Shown: piece by piece, positions 23,512-32,443 of the stretch
How the letters are laid out: every line of letters begins with the position of its first letter
Numbering within the stretch: the stretch's first letter is position 1
Origin: Hyphomonadaceae bacterium UBA2389
GTDB taxonomy: Bacteria; Pseudomonadota; Alphaproteobacteria; Caulobacterales; Aquidulcibacteraceae
Assembly (NCBI GenBank): GCA_002343395.1
Contig: DDSN01000054.1
Span: forward strand, 740 to 40,205
Length of the DNA stretch: 39,466 nucleotides
Direction of reading: 5' to 3'
Position numbers and translations under genes: made by a program
The notes under the pieces: model-generated
What the model was told of the DNA's origin: nothing
The model's database searches: none
What the model saw: the letters and a program-made list of their open reading frames with translations, nothing else

Positions 23512-24579
23512 TCAAAGGCCTGCCGCCTTCGCGAAACCGAAGGCGCCGGCGGCGAGCGGGCGAATGCGCTTGATCATCTCGAGCGCGTGGGCGCTTGCCG
23601 CGGTTCCGTCCCTCACGCGCCCAGCGATGCCTTGCAGAATGCAGGCGAGCCGGAAAGCATTGTAGGCGAAATACCAATCGAGCGCGGGTATGCCTTCGCG
23701 ACCTGTGTGGCTGCAATAGAGCGCCACCACTTCATCGCGCTCGGGTATGCCGAGCGGCTTGAGCTCGACGCCATTCAGCGAAGAGCGTGCGTCGCGCGGC
23801 AGCACCCAGTTCATCAGGTAGTACGTGAAATCCGCCAGCGGATCGCCGAGCGTGGAAAGCTCCCAGTCAAGCACGGCGATGACGCGCGGTTCGCCGGCGT
23901 GCAGCACCATGTTGTCGAGACGATAGTCGCCGTGAACGATGGAGGTGCGCTCGCCTGGAGGAATGGTTTTCGGAAGCCAGTCCATCAACTGGTTCATCTC
24001 GTCGACGGTTTCGGTTTCGCTCAGCTTGTACTGCTTGGTCCAGCGATCAATCTGGCGCGCGAAATAGTTGCCGGGCTTGCCATAATCGCTCAAGCCAATG
24101 GCGGCGTAATCGGTGGTGTGCAGTTTCGCGAGCGTCGCGATCTTGTGCTCGTAGATGGCGCGGCGATGCTCCGGCGTCACATCGGGAATGAGGCCGTCCC
24201 AGATGATGCGGCCCTCCACCATCTCCATCACATAGAACATGGCGCCGACAATGCTGTCGTCCTCGCAGAGCGCATAAGCGCGCGCGACGGGAAAGCCTGT
24301 AGGATGCAGCGCGGAGATGACGCGGAACTCGCGGTCGACCGCGTGCGCGGAGGGCAGGAGCTTGCCGCCTGGCTTCTTGCGCAGCACGTATTTCTGTTTC
24401 GGCGTGACCAGCTGATAGGTCGGGTTCGATTGCCCGCCCTTGAACTGGAACATCTGCAGCGGGCCTTCAAAGCCCTCAACGTTCGCGGCAAGCCAACGCG
24501 CGAGCGCGACTTCATCGAGCTTATGGCGCTCTTCGACGGGCTTGACGCCGGAGAAGGCGTCCTGAGGGGCGGTGGTCAT
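23512..24579 (-). CDS. APH-family phosphotransferase of the ACAD10/11-kinase type
   Basis: The 355-residue protein is an aminoglycoside-phosphotransferase-fold kinase. The catalytic motif is HGDYRLDN (216-223, Asp218) and the metal-binding motif is DWELSTLGDPLAD (Asp238). FQFKGGQSNPTYQL replaces the ATP-binding P-loop and LRKKPGG carries the ATP Lys. This set is characteristic of the domain fused to acyl-CoA dehydrogenase in animal ACAD10/11 and of bacterial relatives such as LvaA, which phosphorylates 4-hydroxyacyl-CoA. It is therefore probably not an antibiotic-resistance gene. It precedes the CPBP protease gene by one base. The start at 24579 is the MTTAPQDAF Met; a longer frame adds 12 unlikely residues. 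Confidence 0.9.
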   Translation of the reverse strand: MTTAPQDAFSGVKPVEERHKLDEVALARWLAANVEGFEGPLQMFQFKGGQSNPTYQLVTPKQKYVLRKKPGGKLLPSAHAVDREFRVISALHPTGFPVARAYALCEDDSIVGAMFYVMEMVEGRIIWDGLIPDVTPEHRRAIYEHKIATLAKLHTTDYAAIGLSDYGKPGNYFARQIDRWTKQYKLSETETVDEMNQLMDWLPKTIPPGERTSIVHGDYRLDNMVLHAGEPRVIAVLDWELSTLGDPLADFTYYLMNWVLPRDARSSLNGVELKPLGIPERDEVVALYCSHTGREGIPALDWYFAYNAFRLACILQGIAGRVRDGTAASAHALEMIKRIRPLAAGAFGFAKAAGL

Positions 24580-24648
24580 AAAGTGACTATGGACCGACGC
24601 GGGGCCAAGCGGCAACGGCGGGGAGGTCCGCTTGGGATCATGTTGGAG

Positions 24649-25386
24649 CTAAATCTGGGCTGGTGGGATGAAGCGGACCGGGTTTTGACCGTGTTGATAG
24701 GCGGATGGAACGAGCCGGTTCAGATAACGCTTCTCGACATCTGTCTCTGCCGCGACGCCTACGAAGCCGATCCGCCCAGGCAGGTCCTCGGTGAGGTGCG
24801 GGAAGTTATCGACAGTCGCTGGAATCCATGCCTGGGCTCGAAACACGCCGCGCACGATGCGGCCAACAACAGCCAGCACGATCTCCTGTTGGCGCGCTCG
24901 TTCGATGTCGAGCTTCCAAACGCCGCGCACGGCGTCGTAGATCGAACGTTCCGCGTGGGTTTGTCCAATCGAGATAGCGAGAATGCGCTCGCGAGGCTCG
25001 AACTCTACCGCTGCGTACTCTGAGATAACTTGTTCGACGTGCCTTGCGCCGAACTGCCCGCCGCCGTGGCCGCCAACGACATTTGTAAGGCCGGGGTAGC
25101 AATCTATGACAGCAGTCTCGATACGATAGGCGGCTTCCTCGTCGCTTATGCCGTGATGATGGACTACATAGATCACGTCGAGTCCTGCGGCGACGATTGA
25201 TCGGATGCGTCCAAGCTTCAAGCTAAGTGCATCCCCTTGCACACCTATGTGACCTCGCGCGTGTTCAAAAATCCGATCGTTCTTCCCTTTGCCTACGTAA
25301 AATGTCTCGCCGTTGCGGGGGTCAATCAATCGGTAAACGTACCAACCGAGCTTTTCTGCCACTCCTGGTGGAAAACGATCTCTCAT
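24649..25386 (-). CDS. LEM-3-like GIY-YIG nuclease-domain protein
   Basis: This 245-residue protein has an N-terminal GIY-YIG-type domain (about 13-110). The leading motif is WYVYRL, the second motif TFYVGKG (30-34), a conserved Arg38 follows (KNDRIFEH), and an acidic Glu sits in RIETAVIDCY ahead of LTNVVGGHGGG. This is the LEM-3-like branch. A C-terminal region (about 140-245) has Trp, Gly and Pro-rich conserved spots (GVWKLDIERARQQ, GRIGFVGVAAE, YLNRLVPSAYQHGQNPVRFI) and may be a separate modified-substrate-recognition domain; it was not recognised. Base composition differs: 25261-25380 is about 49% GC by count, clearly below neighbours, which suggests recent acquisition. DNA cutting is likely by family but unproven. 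Confidence 0.75.
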   Translation of the reverse strand: MRDRFPPGVAEKLGWYVYRLIDPRNGETFYVGKGKNDRIFEHARGHIGVQGDALSLKLGRIRSIVAAGLDVIYVVHHHGISDEEAAYRIETAVIDCYPGLTNVVGGHGGGQFGARHVEQVISEYAAVEFEPRERILAISIGQTHAERSIYDAVRGVWKLDIERARQQEIVLAVVGRIVRGVFRAQAWIPATVDNFPHLTEDLPGRIGFVGVAAETDVEKRYLNRLVPSAYQHGQNPVRFIPPAQI

Positions 25387-25448
25387 ATGATTAAGATATC
25401 CATGTCCTCGATGGAGCGGCGAGCGCGATATAGGTTAGGTGGTGCGGG

Positions 25449-26723
25449 TCACCCCAACGCCCGCCAGCCAATATCCCGCCGGCAAAAGCCGCCAGGCCAG
25501 TTGATCGCCGCGACGCCGGCATAGGCGCGGTCGACCGCTTCGCGCAGCGTGTCGCCAATCGCCGTGATGTTGAGCGCGCGGCCTCCGTTTGCGCGCAGCG
25601 TGCCGTCCTCATCCAATCGCGTGCCGGCGTGGAACACCTTCACCTGATCGATGGCGTCAGCATCGGCCAATCCGCGTATCACGGAGCCCGCCAGCGGCTC
25701 GTCGGGATAGCCCTGCGCGGCGTACACGACGGTCACTGCGGGTCGCGTGTCCCATTCGAGCACGGGTGCATTCTTCAACTCACCCTTCGCCGCCGCGAGC
25801 AGCACAGTCGCCAGATCGCTCTTAAGCCGCCGCATCAAGGTCTGGCACTCAGGGTCGCCGAAGCGCACGTTGAACTCGATCAACTTCGGCCCATCGGCGC
25901 TGATCATCAACCCCGCGAACAGCACGCCGACGAAAGGTCGCCCTTCCGCCTTCATGCCGCGAAGCGTCGGCAGAATGATGCGCTCCATGGTTTGGTCACG
26001 GACAACATCAGAAAACACCGGCGCTGGCGAATACGCGCCCATGCCGCCGGTGTTGGGCCCCTTGTCGCCGTCATAGGCGCGCTTGTGATCTTGCGCGGCC
26101 TGCAGCGGGATCGCCGTCTCCCCGTCACAGAGCGCAAAGAAGCTCGCTTCCTCGCCCGGCAGAAAATCCTCGATGACGATGCGCTGTCCCGCCGTGCCGA
26201 ACTTCTTGAGGAACAGCACTTCGTCAATCGCCGCATCCGCCTCGCGGCGCGTTTCGGCGATGATGACGCCCTTGCCCGCCGCCAATCCATCGGCCTTGAT
26301 CACGAACGGCGGTTCGCGGTCGCCGAGGTAGGCTTTGGCGCGAATGGCGTCGTCAAAAACCTTGTACTCGGCGGTCGGGATGCCGTGGCGCGCGCAGAAG
26401 TCCTTCATAAAGGCTTTTGAGCTTTCCAGCTCCGCCGCCGCTTGGCTTGGCCCAAAACAGGGCACGCCCACCTTGGCTAAGCTATCCGCCAAGCCCGCCG
26501 CCGCCGCCGCCTCCGGGCCAATGACGACGAGGTCGACCTGCTCACGCATGGCGAACGCGGCGAGTTCGTTAGGCTGGTCGACTTTGATCGGGACGCAGCG
26601 GCCAAGCTCGGCCAGCCCCGGATTGCCAGGCGCGGAGATGAGTTCGCTGACTGTGGGGCTTTGGCTGAGCTTCCAACCCAGCGCATGCTCGCGCCCGCCC
26701 GAGCCGACGATCAGAATCTTCAT
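25449..26723 (-). CDS. purD: Phosphoribosylamine-glycine ligase (GARS)
   Basis: PurD ligates glycine to 5-phosphoribosylamine in purine synthesis. The 424-residue length is normal. The N-terminus MKILIVGSGGREHAL is diagnostic, followed by the PGNPGLAELG segment, ATP-grasp motifs (PFVIKADGLAAGKGVIIAE) and GGMGAYSPAPVF. LIEFNVRFGDPE carries the metal-binding residues. The start at 26723 is chosen from the family N-terminus; the frame reaches 26759. In many alphaproteobacteria purD lies directly beside xseA; here a 2.3-kb gene of unknown function separates them. Confidence 0.97.
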   Translation of the reverse strand: MKILIVGSGGREHALGWKLSQSPTVSELISAPGNPGLAELGRCVPIKVDQPNELAAFAMREQVDLVVIGPEAAAAAGLADSLAKVGVPCFGPSQAAAELESSKAFMKDFCARHGIPTAEYKVFDDAIRAKAYLGDREPPFVIKADGLAAGKGVIIAETRREADAAIDEVLFLKKFGTAGQRIVIEDFLPGEEASFFALCDGETAIPLQAAQDHKRAYDGDKGPNTGGMGAYSPAPVFSDVVRDQTMERIILPTLRGMKAEGRPFVGVLFAGLMISADGPKLIEFNVRFGDPECQTLMRRLKSDLATVLLAAAKGELKNAPVLEWDTRPAVTVVYAAQGYPDEPLAGSVIRGLADADAIDQVKVFHAGTRLDEDGTLRANGGRALNITAIGDTLREAVDRAYAGVAAINWPGGFCRRDIGWRALG

Positions 26724-26771
26724 GCGCCTTGCATTGAGCGGGGCGTCGCCGGGCGTCAAGCGCCGCCGTTG

Positions 26772-29048
26772 TCACTCGTCCCGAGGTTTGAGCGCGCCCG
26801 AGAATGTGATCACCGCCAGCGCGGAAAGAACGGCGCCGAGCATCGCGTAAAGCCCGTGCGCCCAGTTCCAGAGCGCGGCGCCCTCGAACAAGCGCCAGCC
26901 GCGTTCGCCGACCTCGATGCCTTCGCCAAGCGAGGCGCGGGCGGTTCGGCCCGGTCCACATCGGCTTTCCTGGCCAAGGTCGATGACAGGCAGCGCGACA
27001 TCGAGCGCATAAAGCGCGGGCTCGATGGCGCCGCCACATGCCGCGCCGTTGGGGCGCACGAGCGCGCCTTGTTCATCCATGGCAAGCACGCCCACGACCC
27101 CTAGCACGAAGAAAAGCGCCAGCGCGCGCGCGATGCGAACGGGGGCCAGTCCGTACCCGGCGACTAACCCAAACAAGGACGAAAGCGGCCAGCTCGCGCT
27201 GCCTATCGACGACAAGGTCTGGTGGTCATGCTGAGCGAGCGATATGCGCCGTGCATCCTCCCGCCGTCCCATGCGCGCGTACACGCGGGCGGCGTGCGCA
27301 TAGGGTTGCGGGGAGAAACGCTGGCCGCCCCGATGGGAGCGCTTCAGCCATTTGAGCCGTTTGCGCCAGCCTTCCTTCTCGCTGTCGATCCGCTCGTAGG
27401 CGAAGCCGTTAAGCGCGAGCGGAGCGTTTTCGGGACCCCAACCGGAGTCCACGTCATCCTCCAGCGCCGCGGCTTGCGCGCCGGCGGCGACGATGCGCGC
27501 TTCAGTCGGAGCGGACAGCGCCTTCGCGCTGAGCGCGCCTCCAACGCGCGCGTCAGCGAAAGTCAGCACGGGGTGCTTTTCGCCTTCTGGGCCGGGGCCG
27601 CGCAGTTCGAGATTGAGCCAAGCGAACGCTCCGGCGACGTGTGCGCGGTCAAACTTGGCGCCGCCTTCGATCACGGTCTTGACGCCAAAGGGCGCCTTGT
27701 CGCCTTCATCGATCTTGAGCGTGACATTTCCGCCCACGCGGATATTTGGCGCGCGTATCGCCCATCCGCCGCCATTGATGAAACGCCCGCCGCCAAAGGC
27801 GAGGTACCCGTCAAAGCGCGCGTCGGGGATAAAAACCTCGCCCTTGATATTGACGCCATTGAGAAGCGCCGCGCCGCCGACGCTCATGCTGGCGCCGTCA
27901 AGCGCGCGCTCGACAGCTTCGGGGCGCGCGGCGCGGGCGCCAATCTCGGACCCGCGCAAATCGAGGTTGCGTCCAATCCGAGCGCCGGCGAGGCGCAGCG
28001 TCCCGGAGAACGCGGCTGCCCCGGAAAATTCTCCGTCGATCTGCGCCTTGCTGAAGTCGAGCGACAAGGGAATAGCGTTGAAGACGCCGTCATCGACGTG
28101 GACGCTGCCGTGAACCACAGCGCCGGCGAAATTCACCGGCGCGTTGCAGGTGAACTTCGCGCGCATCTGTAGGTCTTCATGGACTTCGCAGTTCTCCGCG
28201 TTGATGCCCTCACGCTCGCCATCCTTCACGGTGACTGTTCCGCCGTCGGCGTTGAAACCTCCGGAGAGAATCGCGCCTCGCATCCAGATCGGACCATCGC
28301 TGCGGAAGCCGCGGTTGAGTGCAACCAGTCCTGAAGCGCGAAGATTGCCGAGATTGAGCGCGCGGCGCGCGACCGCTTTCAAATAGGCGCCGCGAAAGTC
28401 GACGAGACCTTCCACGACGGCGTCGAACAGCGTCACGCCGCCGATGGCGCGAAAATCCGGCCGCAGCGAAACGCCTCCGCCAATACGTGCTTCCCGCAGC
28501 ATGAGGGCGAACTTCTGGACGCCGTCTTCGCGGGCTTGACCATCTTCGATGCAGAGCTTCGCGCATCCGCCATCGATGCGTCCCGCGACGCGCGCGCCGC
28601 GCGCGTCGATCCAACAGGCGCCGCGCTCTGTGACGGGGCCGGCACTGGAGAAGTCGAAACCCGCATCGATGCGCATGCCGTGACCGAGCAGGTGCGTGAA
28701 TGTGCTTCCGCTGAGGCTCAGCTGCGCCAACCGCGCCCGAGATAGAATCATGCGCTCGGGAATTTCACACTGCTCCAGGACAAGGGCAGGCAGGCCGCGA
28801 TCGCCAGCCCCTGAACAGCCCGAGAGATCAAGCTCGCCTTCGACGCGCGCGCCCCTGAGGCGCACGCCGGGGGCCTGCACTGTCCAGGTGGGGTCAAGCT
28901 CAAGCATCAACTTGCGGATAAACCCCGCCCGGACCGGGGGTTTGGGGCCAGCGCCCGCCATCGCGGTGAAGTCAGCGACCTCCCCGAGGCGCGTCCTCTC
29001 CACCACGAAATGTTCGTGCGGCGTCAAATCGTTGGCGTCAAACGCCAT
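26772..29048 (-). CDS. Large beta-solenoid membrane protein of unknown function
   Basis: This 758-residue protein is built of two parts. Residues about 50-520 are repeated short beta-strand units (for example VRLRGARVEGELDLSG, LSLSGSTF, GRIDGGCAKL, GPIWMRGAILSGGFN, LRLAGARIGRNLDLRGS). Each ends in a loop and restarts every ~20-25 residues, which predicts a right- or left-handed beta-helix like a bactofilin or pentapeptide-type solenoid. No enzyme motif was seen. The C-terminal third has RFSPQPYAHAARVYARMGRREDARR, then a transmembrane helix (about 638-658), a Cys-containing extracytoplasmic loop with a possible disulfide, and a second helix (about 731-752). No signal peptide is seen, so the solenoid is probably cytoplasmic. 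It resembles proteins loosely called membrane-associated oxidoreductase in databases, but no oxidoreductase motif supports that name. The start ATG at 29048 is 76 bases from divergent xseA. Confidence 0.75.
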   Translation of the reverse strand: MAFDANDLTPHEHFVVERTRLGEVADFTAMAGAGPKPPVRAGFIRKLMLELDPTWTVQAPGVRLRGARVEGELDLSGCSGAGDRGLPALVLEQCEIPERMILSRARLAQLSLSGSTFTHLLGHGMRIDAGFDFSSAGPVTERGACWIDARGARVAGRIDGGCAKLCIEDGQAREDGVQKFALMLREARIGGGVSLRPDFRAIGGVTLFDAVVEGLVDFRGAYLKAVARRALNLGNLRASGLVALNRGFRSDGPIWMRGAILSGGFNADGGTVTVKDGEREGINAENCEVHEDLQMRAKFTCNAPVNFAGAVVHGSVHVDDGVFNAIPLSLDFSKAQIDGEFSGAAAFSGTLRLAGARIGRNLDLRGSEIGARAARPEAVERALDGASMSVGGAALLNGVNIKGEVFIPDARFDGYLAFGGGRFINGGGWAIRAPNIRVGGNVTLKIDEGDKAPFGVKTVIEGGAKFDRAHVAGAFAWLNLELRGPGPEGEKHPVLTFADARVGGALSAKALSAPTEARIVAAGAQAAALEDDVDSGWGPENAPLALNGFAYERIDSEKEGWRKRLKWLKRSHRGGQRFSPQPYAHAARVYARMGRREDARRISLAQHDHQTLSSIGSASWPLSSLFGLVAGYGLAPVRIARALALFFVLGVVGVLAMDEQGALVRPNGAACGGAIEPALYALDVALPVIDLGQESRCGPGRTARASLGEGIEVGERGWRLFEGAALWNWAHGLYAMLGAVLSALAVITFSGALKPRDE

Positions 29049-29124
29049 ACCGGCCCCCCAAGTCGAGCCACCCCAACCGGCTCCGTTAAACCATATTCAG
29101 GCGCGGGCGCGCGAGTCGGCTTAT

Positions 29125-30549
29125 ATGAAACAGATGTCAGAGACGGCCCCCGTCACCGCCAACACGAACCTTCCCGAACTCTCGGTGTCCGAGCTGGCCC
29201 AGGCGGTTAAGCGCACAGTCGAGCGCGATTTCGACCGCGTGCGCGTGCGCGGGGAATTGGGTCGGGTGATGATCGCCAAGTCCGGGCATCTCTACGTGGA
29301 CCTTAAGGACGAAAACGCGTCGATCGCCACGGTGATGTGGAAGGCCAACGTCGCGGCGTTGACCTTCAAGCCCGAGGAGGGGTTGGAGATCGTCGCCGAG
29401 GGGCGACTTTCCACCTATCCGGGGCGCTCCCAGTATCAGCTGATCGCCGAACGTATGTCGCCGGCTGGCGTCGGCGCTTTGTTGGCGCAGCTTGAGAAGC
29501 TCAAGGCGAAGTTGGCGGCGGAAGGCTTGTTCGCCGCTGAGCGCAAAAAGCGCATCCCGTTCCTTCCCCGAACGATCGGGGTGGTCACCTCGCCGACGGG
29601 CGCGGTCATCCGCGACATTCTCCATCGCTTGGGGGAGCGGTTCCCCCGGCGCGTGCTGCTGTGGCCCGTCTTGGTGCAGGGGCCGGAGGCGGCGGGGCAA
29701 GTGGCGCGCGCCATCAAGGGTTTCAACGCATTGCAGGATGATCTGCGGCCCGACGTGCTGATTGTCGCGCGCGGCGGCGGCTCCATTGAAGACCTCTGGG
29801 CGTTCAATGAAGAGGTGGTCGTGCGTGCTGCGGCCGCCAGCGATATTCCCCTCATCAGCGCTGTCGGCCATGAGACCGACACTACGCTGATTGATTACGC
29901 CTCCGATCTGCGCGCGCCGACGCCCACCGGCGCCGCGGAGAAAGCAGTGCCGGTGCGCGCCGAGTTGATCGAGCGCGTGGAAGTGTTGGAAGGACGTTTG
30001 AAGGGCGGGTTGGTGCGCGGGTTGGAGAAGCGCCGCGCGGAGGTGCGCGCGGCAAGCGGGCGTCTGCCAAGACTCGAAACGTTGTTCCAAATTCCGCAAC
30101 AGCGGTTCGATCGCGCCGCCGAGCGTTTGAACGCCGCGCTCATCGCCAACACCCGAATGGCGCAATCGAAGCTCGACCGGATAGCGGCTCGTCTGCGCCC
30201 TCAGGCGTTGAGCCAGGACATTATGCGTCGGCGCGATCTTCTCAGTCGCGCCGCCGCGCGCTTGCGGCCGGCGATGACCCGCACGCTTGACGCGCATCGC
30301 AAGCATCTGGACGCTGCGGGGCGTGTGCTGGAAAGCTTGTCGCACAAGAGCGTGCTCGCGCGCGGATTTGTGATGGTGAGCCGCGAGGATGGCTCCGTGG
30401 TGCGCGCGGCGAAAGACCTGAACGCCGGCGACGCCATCGATCTCACCTTCGCCGACGACGTGAGAAAAGCGGTCATCGACCCTGCCGCGGGCGCCGCACG
30501 CCCCAAAGGCAAGGGCAGACCCGGCGGAGACCAAGGCAGCTTGTTTTAG
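29125..30549 (+). CDS. xseA: Exodeoxyribonuclease VII large subunit
   Basis: XseA is the large, nucleic-acid-binding and catalytic subunit of exonuclease VII, which trims single-stranded DNA. The 474-residue protein has an N-terminal OB fold (ELSVSELAQAVKRTVERDF, VRGELG, GHLYVDLKDENA). The catalytic region contains VVTSPTGAVIRDI, DVLIVARGGGSIEDLWAFN, ISAVGHETDTTLIDYASDLRAPTPT and then a coiled-coil-rich arm. ATG 29125 was used; ATG 29134 (MSETAP) is equally likely since neither has a clear ribosome site. xseB is not seen. Stop is 6 bases from convergent SulP. Confidence 0.96.
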   Translation: MKQMSETAPVTANTNLPELSVSELAQAVKRTVERDFDRVRVRGELGRVMIAKSGHLYVDLKDENASIATVMWKANVAALTFKPEEGLEIVAEGRLSTYPGRSQYQLIAERMSPAGVGALLAQLEKLKAKLAAEGLFAAERKKRIPFLPRTIGVVTSPTGAVIRDILHRLGERFPRRVLLWPVLVQGPEAAGQVARAIKGFNALQDDLRPDVLIVARGGGSIEDLWAFNEEVVVRAAAASDIPLISAVGHETDTTLIDYASDLRAPTPTGAAEKAVPVRAELIERVEVLEGRLKGGLVRGLEKRRAEVRAASGRLPRLETLFQIPQQRFDRAAERLNAALIANTRMAQSKLDRIAARLRPQALSQDIMRRRDLLSRAAARLRPAMTRTLDAHRKHLDAAGRVLESLSHKSVLARGFVMVSREDGSVVRAAKDLNAGDAIDLTFADDVRKAVIDPAAGAARPKGKGRPGGDQGSLF

Positions 30550-30555
30550 GCGCGG

Positions 30556-32268
30556 CTAGCTTCCAGTAGCCTCGCGCGCGCGCATCAGTGCATCTTCATA
30601 AGTAGCGCTCACGCGTACTCGTCCGAGCATGCCAAGTTTTTCTAGGGAGGTCGCGACGCCTGGCCGCAACTCGCAAAATATGACGACGACGTCGTGCGAC
30701 GCGCAACGTTTCAAGAAGCGGTCAAGGGCGCTGACGCCGGAGGCGTCGGCGAGCGGCACTTCGCGAAAGCGGAGAATGAATGCCTTGGGCGGCGGGAAGG
30801 CGGCCTCCAACGCATCGATGAGGCGGCTGGCGGCGCCGAAAAAGAGCGGTCCGCGCAGCTCGAACGCTTCCACGCTCTGTGGCAGTTCAGCTCGCGCCTC
30901 GTAATCCGAACGCTCGCGCGTGAAGTCATCTTCGTCCTTCTGCATCAAGGAGACGCCGCGTGAGATGGCGGTCGCCTCGCTCATGCGGTGCATGAAAATG
31001 ATCGCCGCCAGCACGACGCCGACCTCGATCGCCGCCGTGAGATCGACAAGCACGGTCAGCAAAAAGGTCGCCAGCAGAACCACGCGATCGCCCGCCAAGC
31101 CGAACAGCAGATGCTTGAAGCGTTCCCGCTCGCTCATGTTCCAGGCGACGATCGTCAACACCGCCGCGAGGCTCGCGAGCGGAACGTGGGCAATGAGCGG
31201 CCCGAGCGCCAGCATGAACGCGAGCACAAAAAACGCGTGGAACATGCCGGCAAACGGCGTCTGGGCGCCGGCGCGGATGTTAGTGGCGGTGCGCGCGATT
31301 GCGCCGGTCGCGGAAATGCCGCCGAATACCGGCGCGGCGACATTGGCTATTCCCTGCGCGACGATTTCGCAATTGGACCGATGACGCCGTCCCGTCATGC
31401 CGTCAGCGACCATGGCCGAGAGAAGGCTCTCGACGCCGGCCAAAAAGGCAATGGTCAACGCCGAGGGCATCAGCTGCCGCACGCGCTCGGCGCTAAGCGA
31501 AGGGAGGGCGATCGGCGGCAAGGTTGCGGCGGCGTCCGCGCCGAAGCGTGAGCCGATCGTCTCCACTGGCAGGTCTAGCGCCCAAACCGCGAGTGTTGCG
31601 CCTGATACCCCGATAAGCAGAGACGGCAGACGCGGCGCGAATCTTTGCAGCGCGAGGATCGCCCCAAGCGCGCCTGCGGCGACGCCGAGCGCCGCGGGAT
31701 TGAAACTCGCGCGCGCGCGCCAAAGCGCTTCGATCTTGGCGAGGAACTCAGCTGGAATCTCCGTCATGGAGAGGCCAAGCAAGTCGCGCAGCTGGCTCGA
31801 AAAGATGATCACGGCGATGCCGGCGGTGAAGCCGGTCACAACTGGCTCTGGGATGTACTTGATCCAGTCGCCGACCCGCAAAAGACCGGCCACGATAAGA
31901 ATAACGCCCGCCATCACGGTCGCGAGCGCGAGGCCGTCATATCCAAACTCATGAACCACGCCGTAGACGACGACGATGAACGCGCCAGTCGGGCCCCCGA
32001 TCTGAAAGCGCGCGCCGCCGAGCGCTGAAATCAGGAACCCGGCGACCACCGCCGTGATCAACCCTTGTGCGGGCGTCACGCCGGATGCAATCGCGATCGC
32101 CATGGCCAACGGAACTGCCACGATCGCGACGGTTAGTCCGGCGAGCGCATCAGCGCGTAGCTTGGCGAACGAATAGCCTTCCTGAGCGATCACCGTGAAG
32201 GATTTCGGGATGAACAGGCGCCAGTCGCGCCGGCCGGCGGACAGGGGGGAATCGGTTGGGGCGGTCAT
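30556..32268 (-). CDS. SulP-family anion transporter with STAS domain
   Basis: The 570-residue protein has a ten-or-more-helix transport domain (ALAGLTVAIVAVPLAMA, FQIGGPTGAFI, IKYIPEPVVTGFTAGIAVIIF) and a C-terminal STAS domain (about 450-560). In the STAS domain, LRFREVPLADASGVSALDRFLKRCASHD contains the site where regulatory phosphorylation or ligand binding occurs in homologues. SulP proteins move sulfate, bicarbonate or other anions; the substrate is unknown here. It ends 6 bases from xseA and is divergent from the POT transporter. Confidence 0.93.
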   Translation of the reverse strand: MTAPTDSPLSAGRRDWRLFIPKSFTVIAQEGYSFAKLRADALAGLTVAIVAVPLAMAIAIASGVTPAQGLITAVVAGFLISALGGARFQIGGPTGAFIVVVYGVVHEFGYDGLALATVMAGVILIVAGLLRVGDWIKYIPEPVVTGFTAGIAVIIFSSQLRDLLGLSMTEIPAEFLAKIEALWRARASFNPAALGVAAGALGAILALQRFAPRLPSLLIGVSGATLAVWALDLPVETIGSRFGADAAATLPPIALPSLSAERVRQLMPSALTIAFLAGVESLLSAMVADGMTGRRHRSNCEIVAQGIANVAAPVFGGISATGAIARTATNIRAGAQTPFAGMFHAFFVLAFMLALGPLIAHVPLASLAAVLTIVAWNMSERERFKHLLFGLAGDRVVLLATFLLTVLVDLTAAIEVGVVLAAIIFMHRMSEATAISRGVSLMQKDEDDFTRERSDYEARAELPQSVEAFELRGPLFFGAASRLIDALEAAFPPPKAFILRFREVPLADASGVSALDRFLKRCASHDVVVIFCELRPGVATSLEKLGMLGRVRVSATYEDALMRAREATGS

Positions 32269-32358
32269 GAGACGCCTATGATCATCGAGGAGGTTGGCGC
32301 TTCAAGGCTGAACCTTCGGATTTGCACGGTGGTTTCGCGTAAGCCGCTCATGTTGCGC

Positions 32359-32372
32359 CTGCTAAGGCAGGT
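32359..32372. repeat. Short perfect hairpin between the sulP and POT genes
   Basis: CCTGC-TAAG-GCAGG is a 5-bp perfect stem with a 4-base loop, in the 175-base divergent gap and 71 bases ahead of the POT start. It may be a regulator site or chance; nothing else in this gap is recognisable apart from a strong purine-rich ribosome site at 32430-32437. Confidence 0.25.
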
Positions 32373-32443
32373 CAAAGCCTGAGCGCCATGGCGCGCGGGA
32401 ACAGATGTGGTAGTACGCCTCCAGGGACGCGGGGGGATCACGC

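Noticed and set aside
23512..24579. Antibiotic-resistance aminoglycoside kinase
   Set aside because: The motifs fit the ACAD10/11 and LvaA-like kinase branch, not aminoglycoside-modifying enzymes.
23488..25023. A 511-codon plus-strand frame opposite the APH-like and GIY-YIG genes
   Set aside because: It spans two real genes on the other strand and has no recognisable motif.
29137..30534. A 465-codon minus-strand frame opposite xseA
   Set aside because: Antisense to xseA, whose signatures are unambiguous.
30554..30576. Intrinsic terminator hairpin (GGCTA/TAGCC) between xseA and the SulP gene
   Set aside because: Short stem with no T-run, overlapping the SulP coding end; too weak to call.
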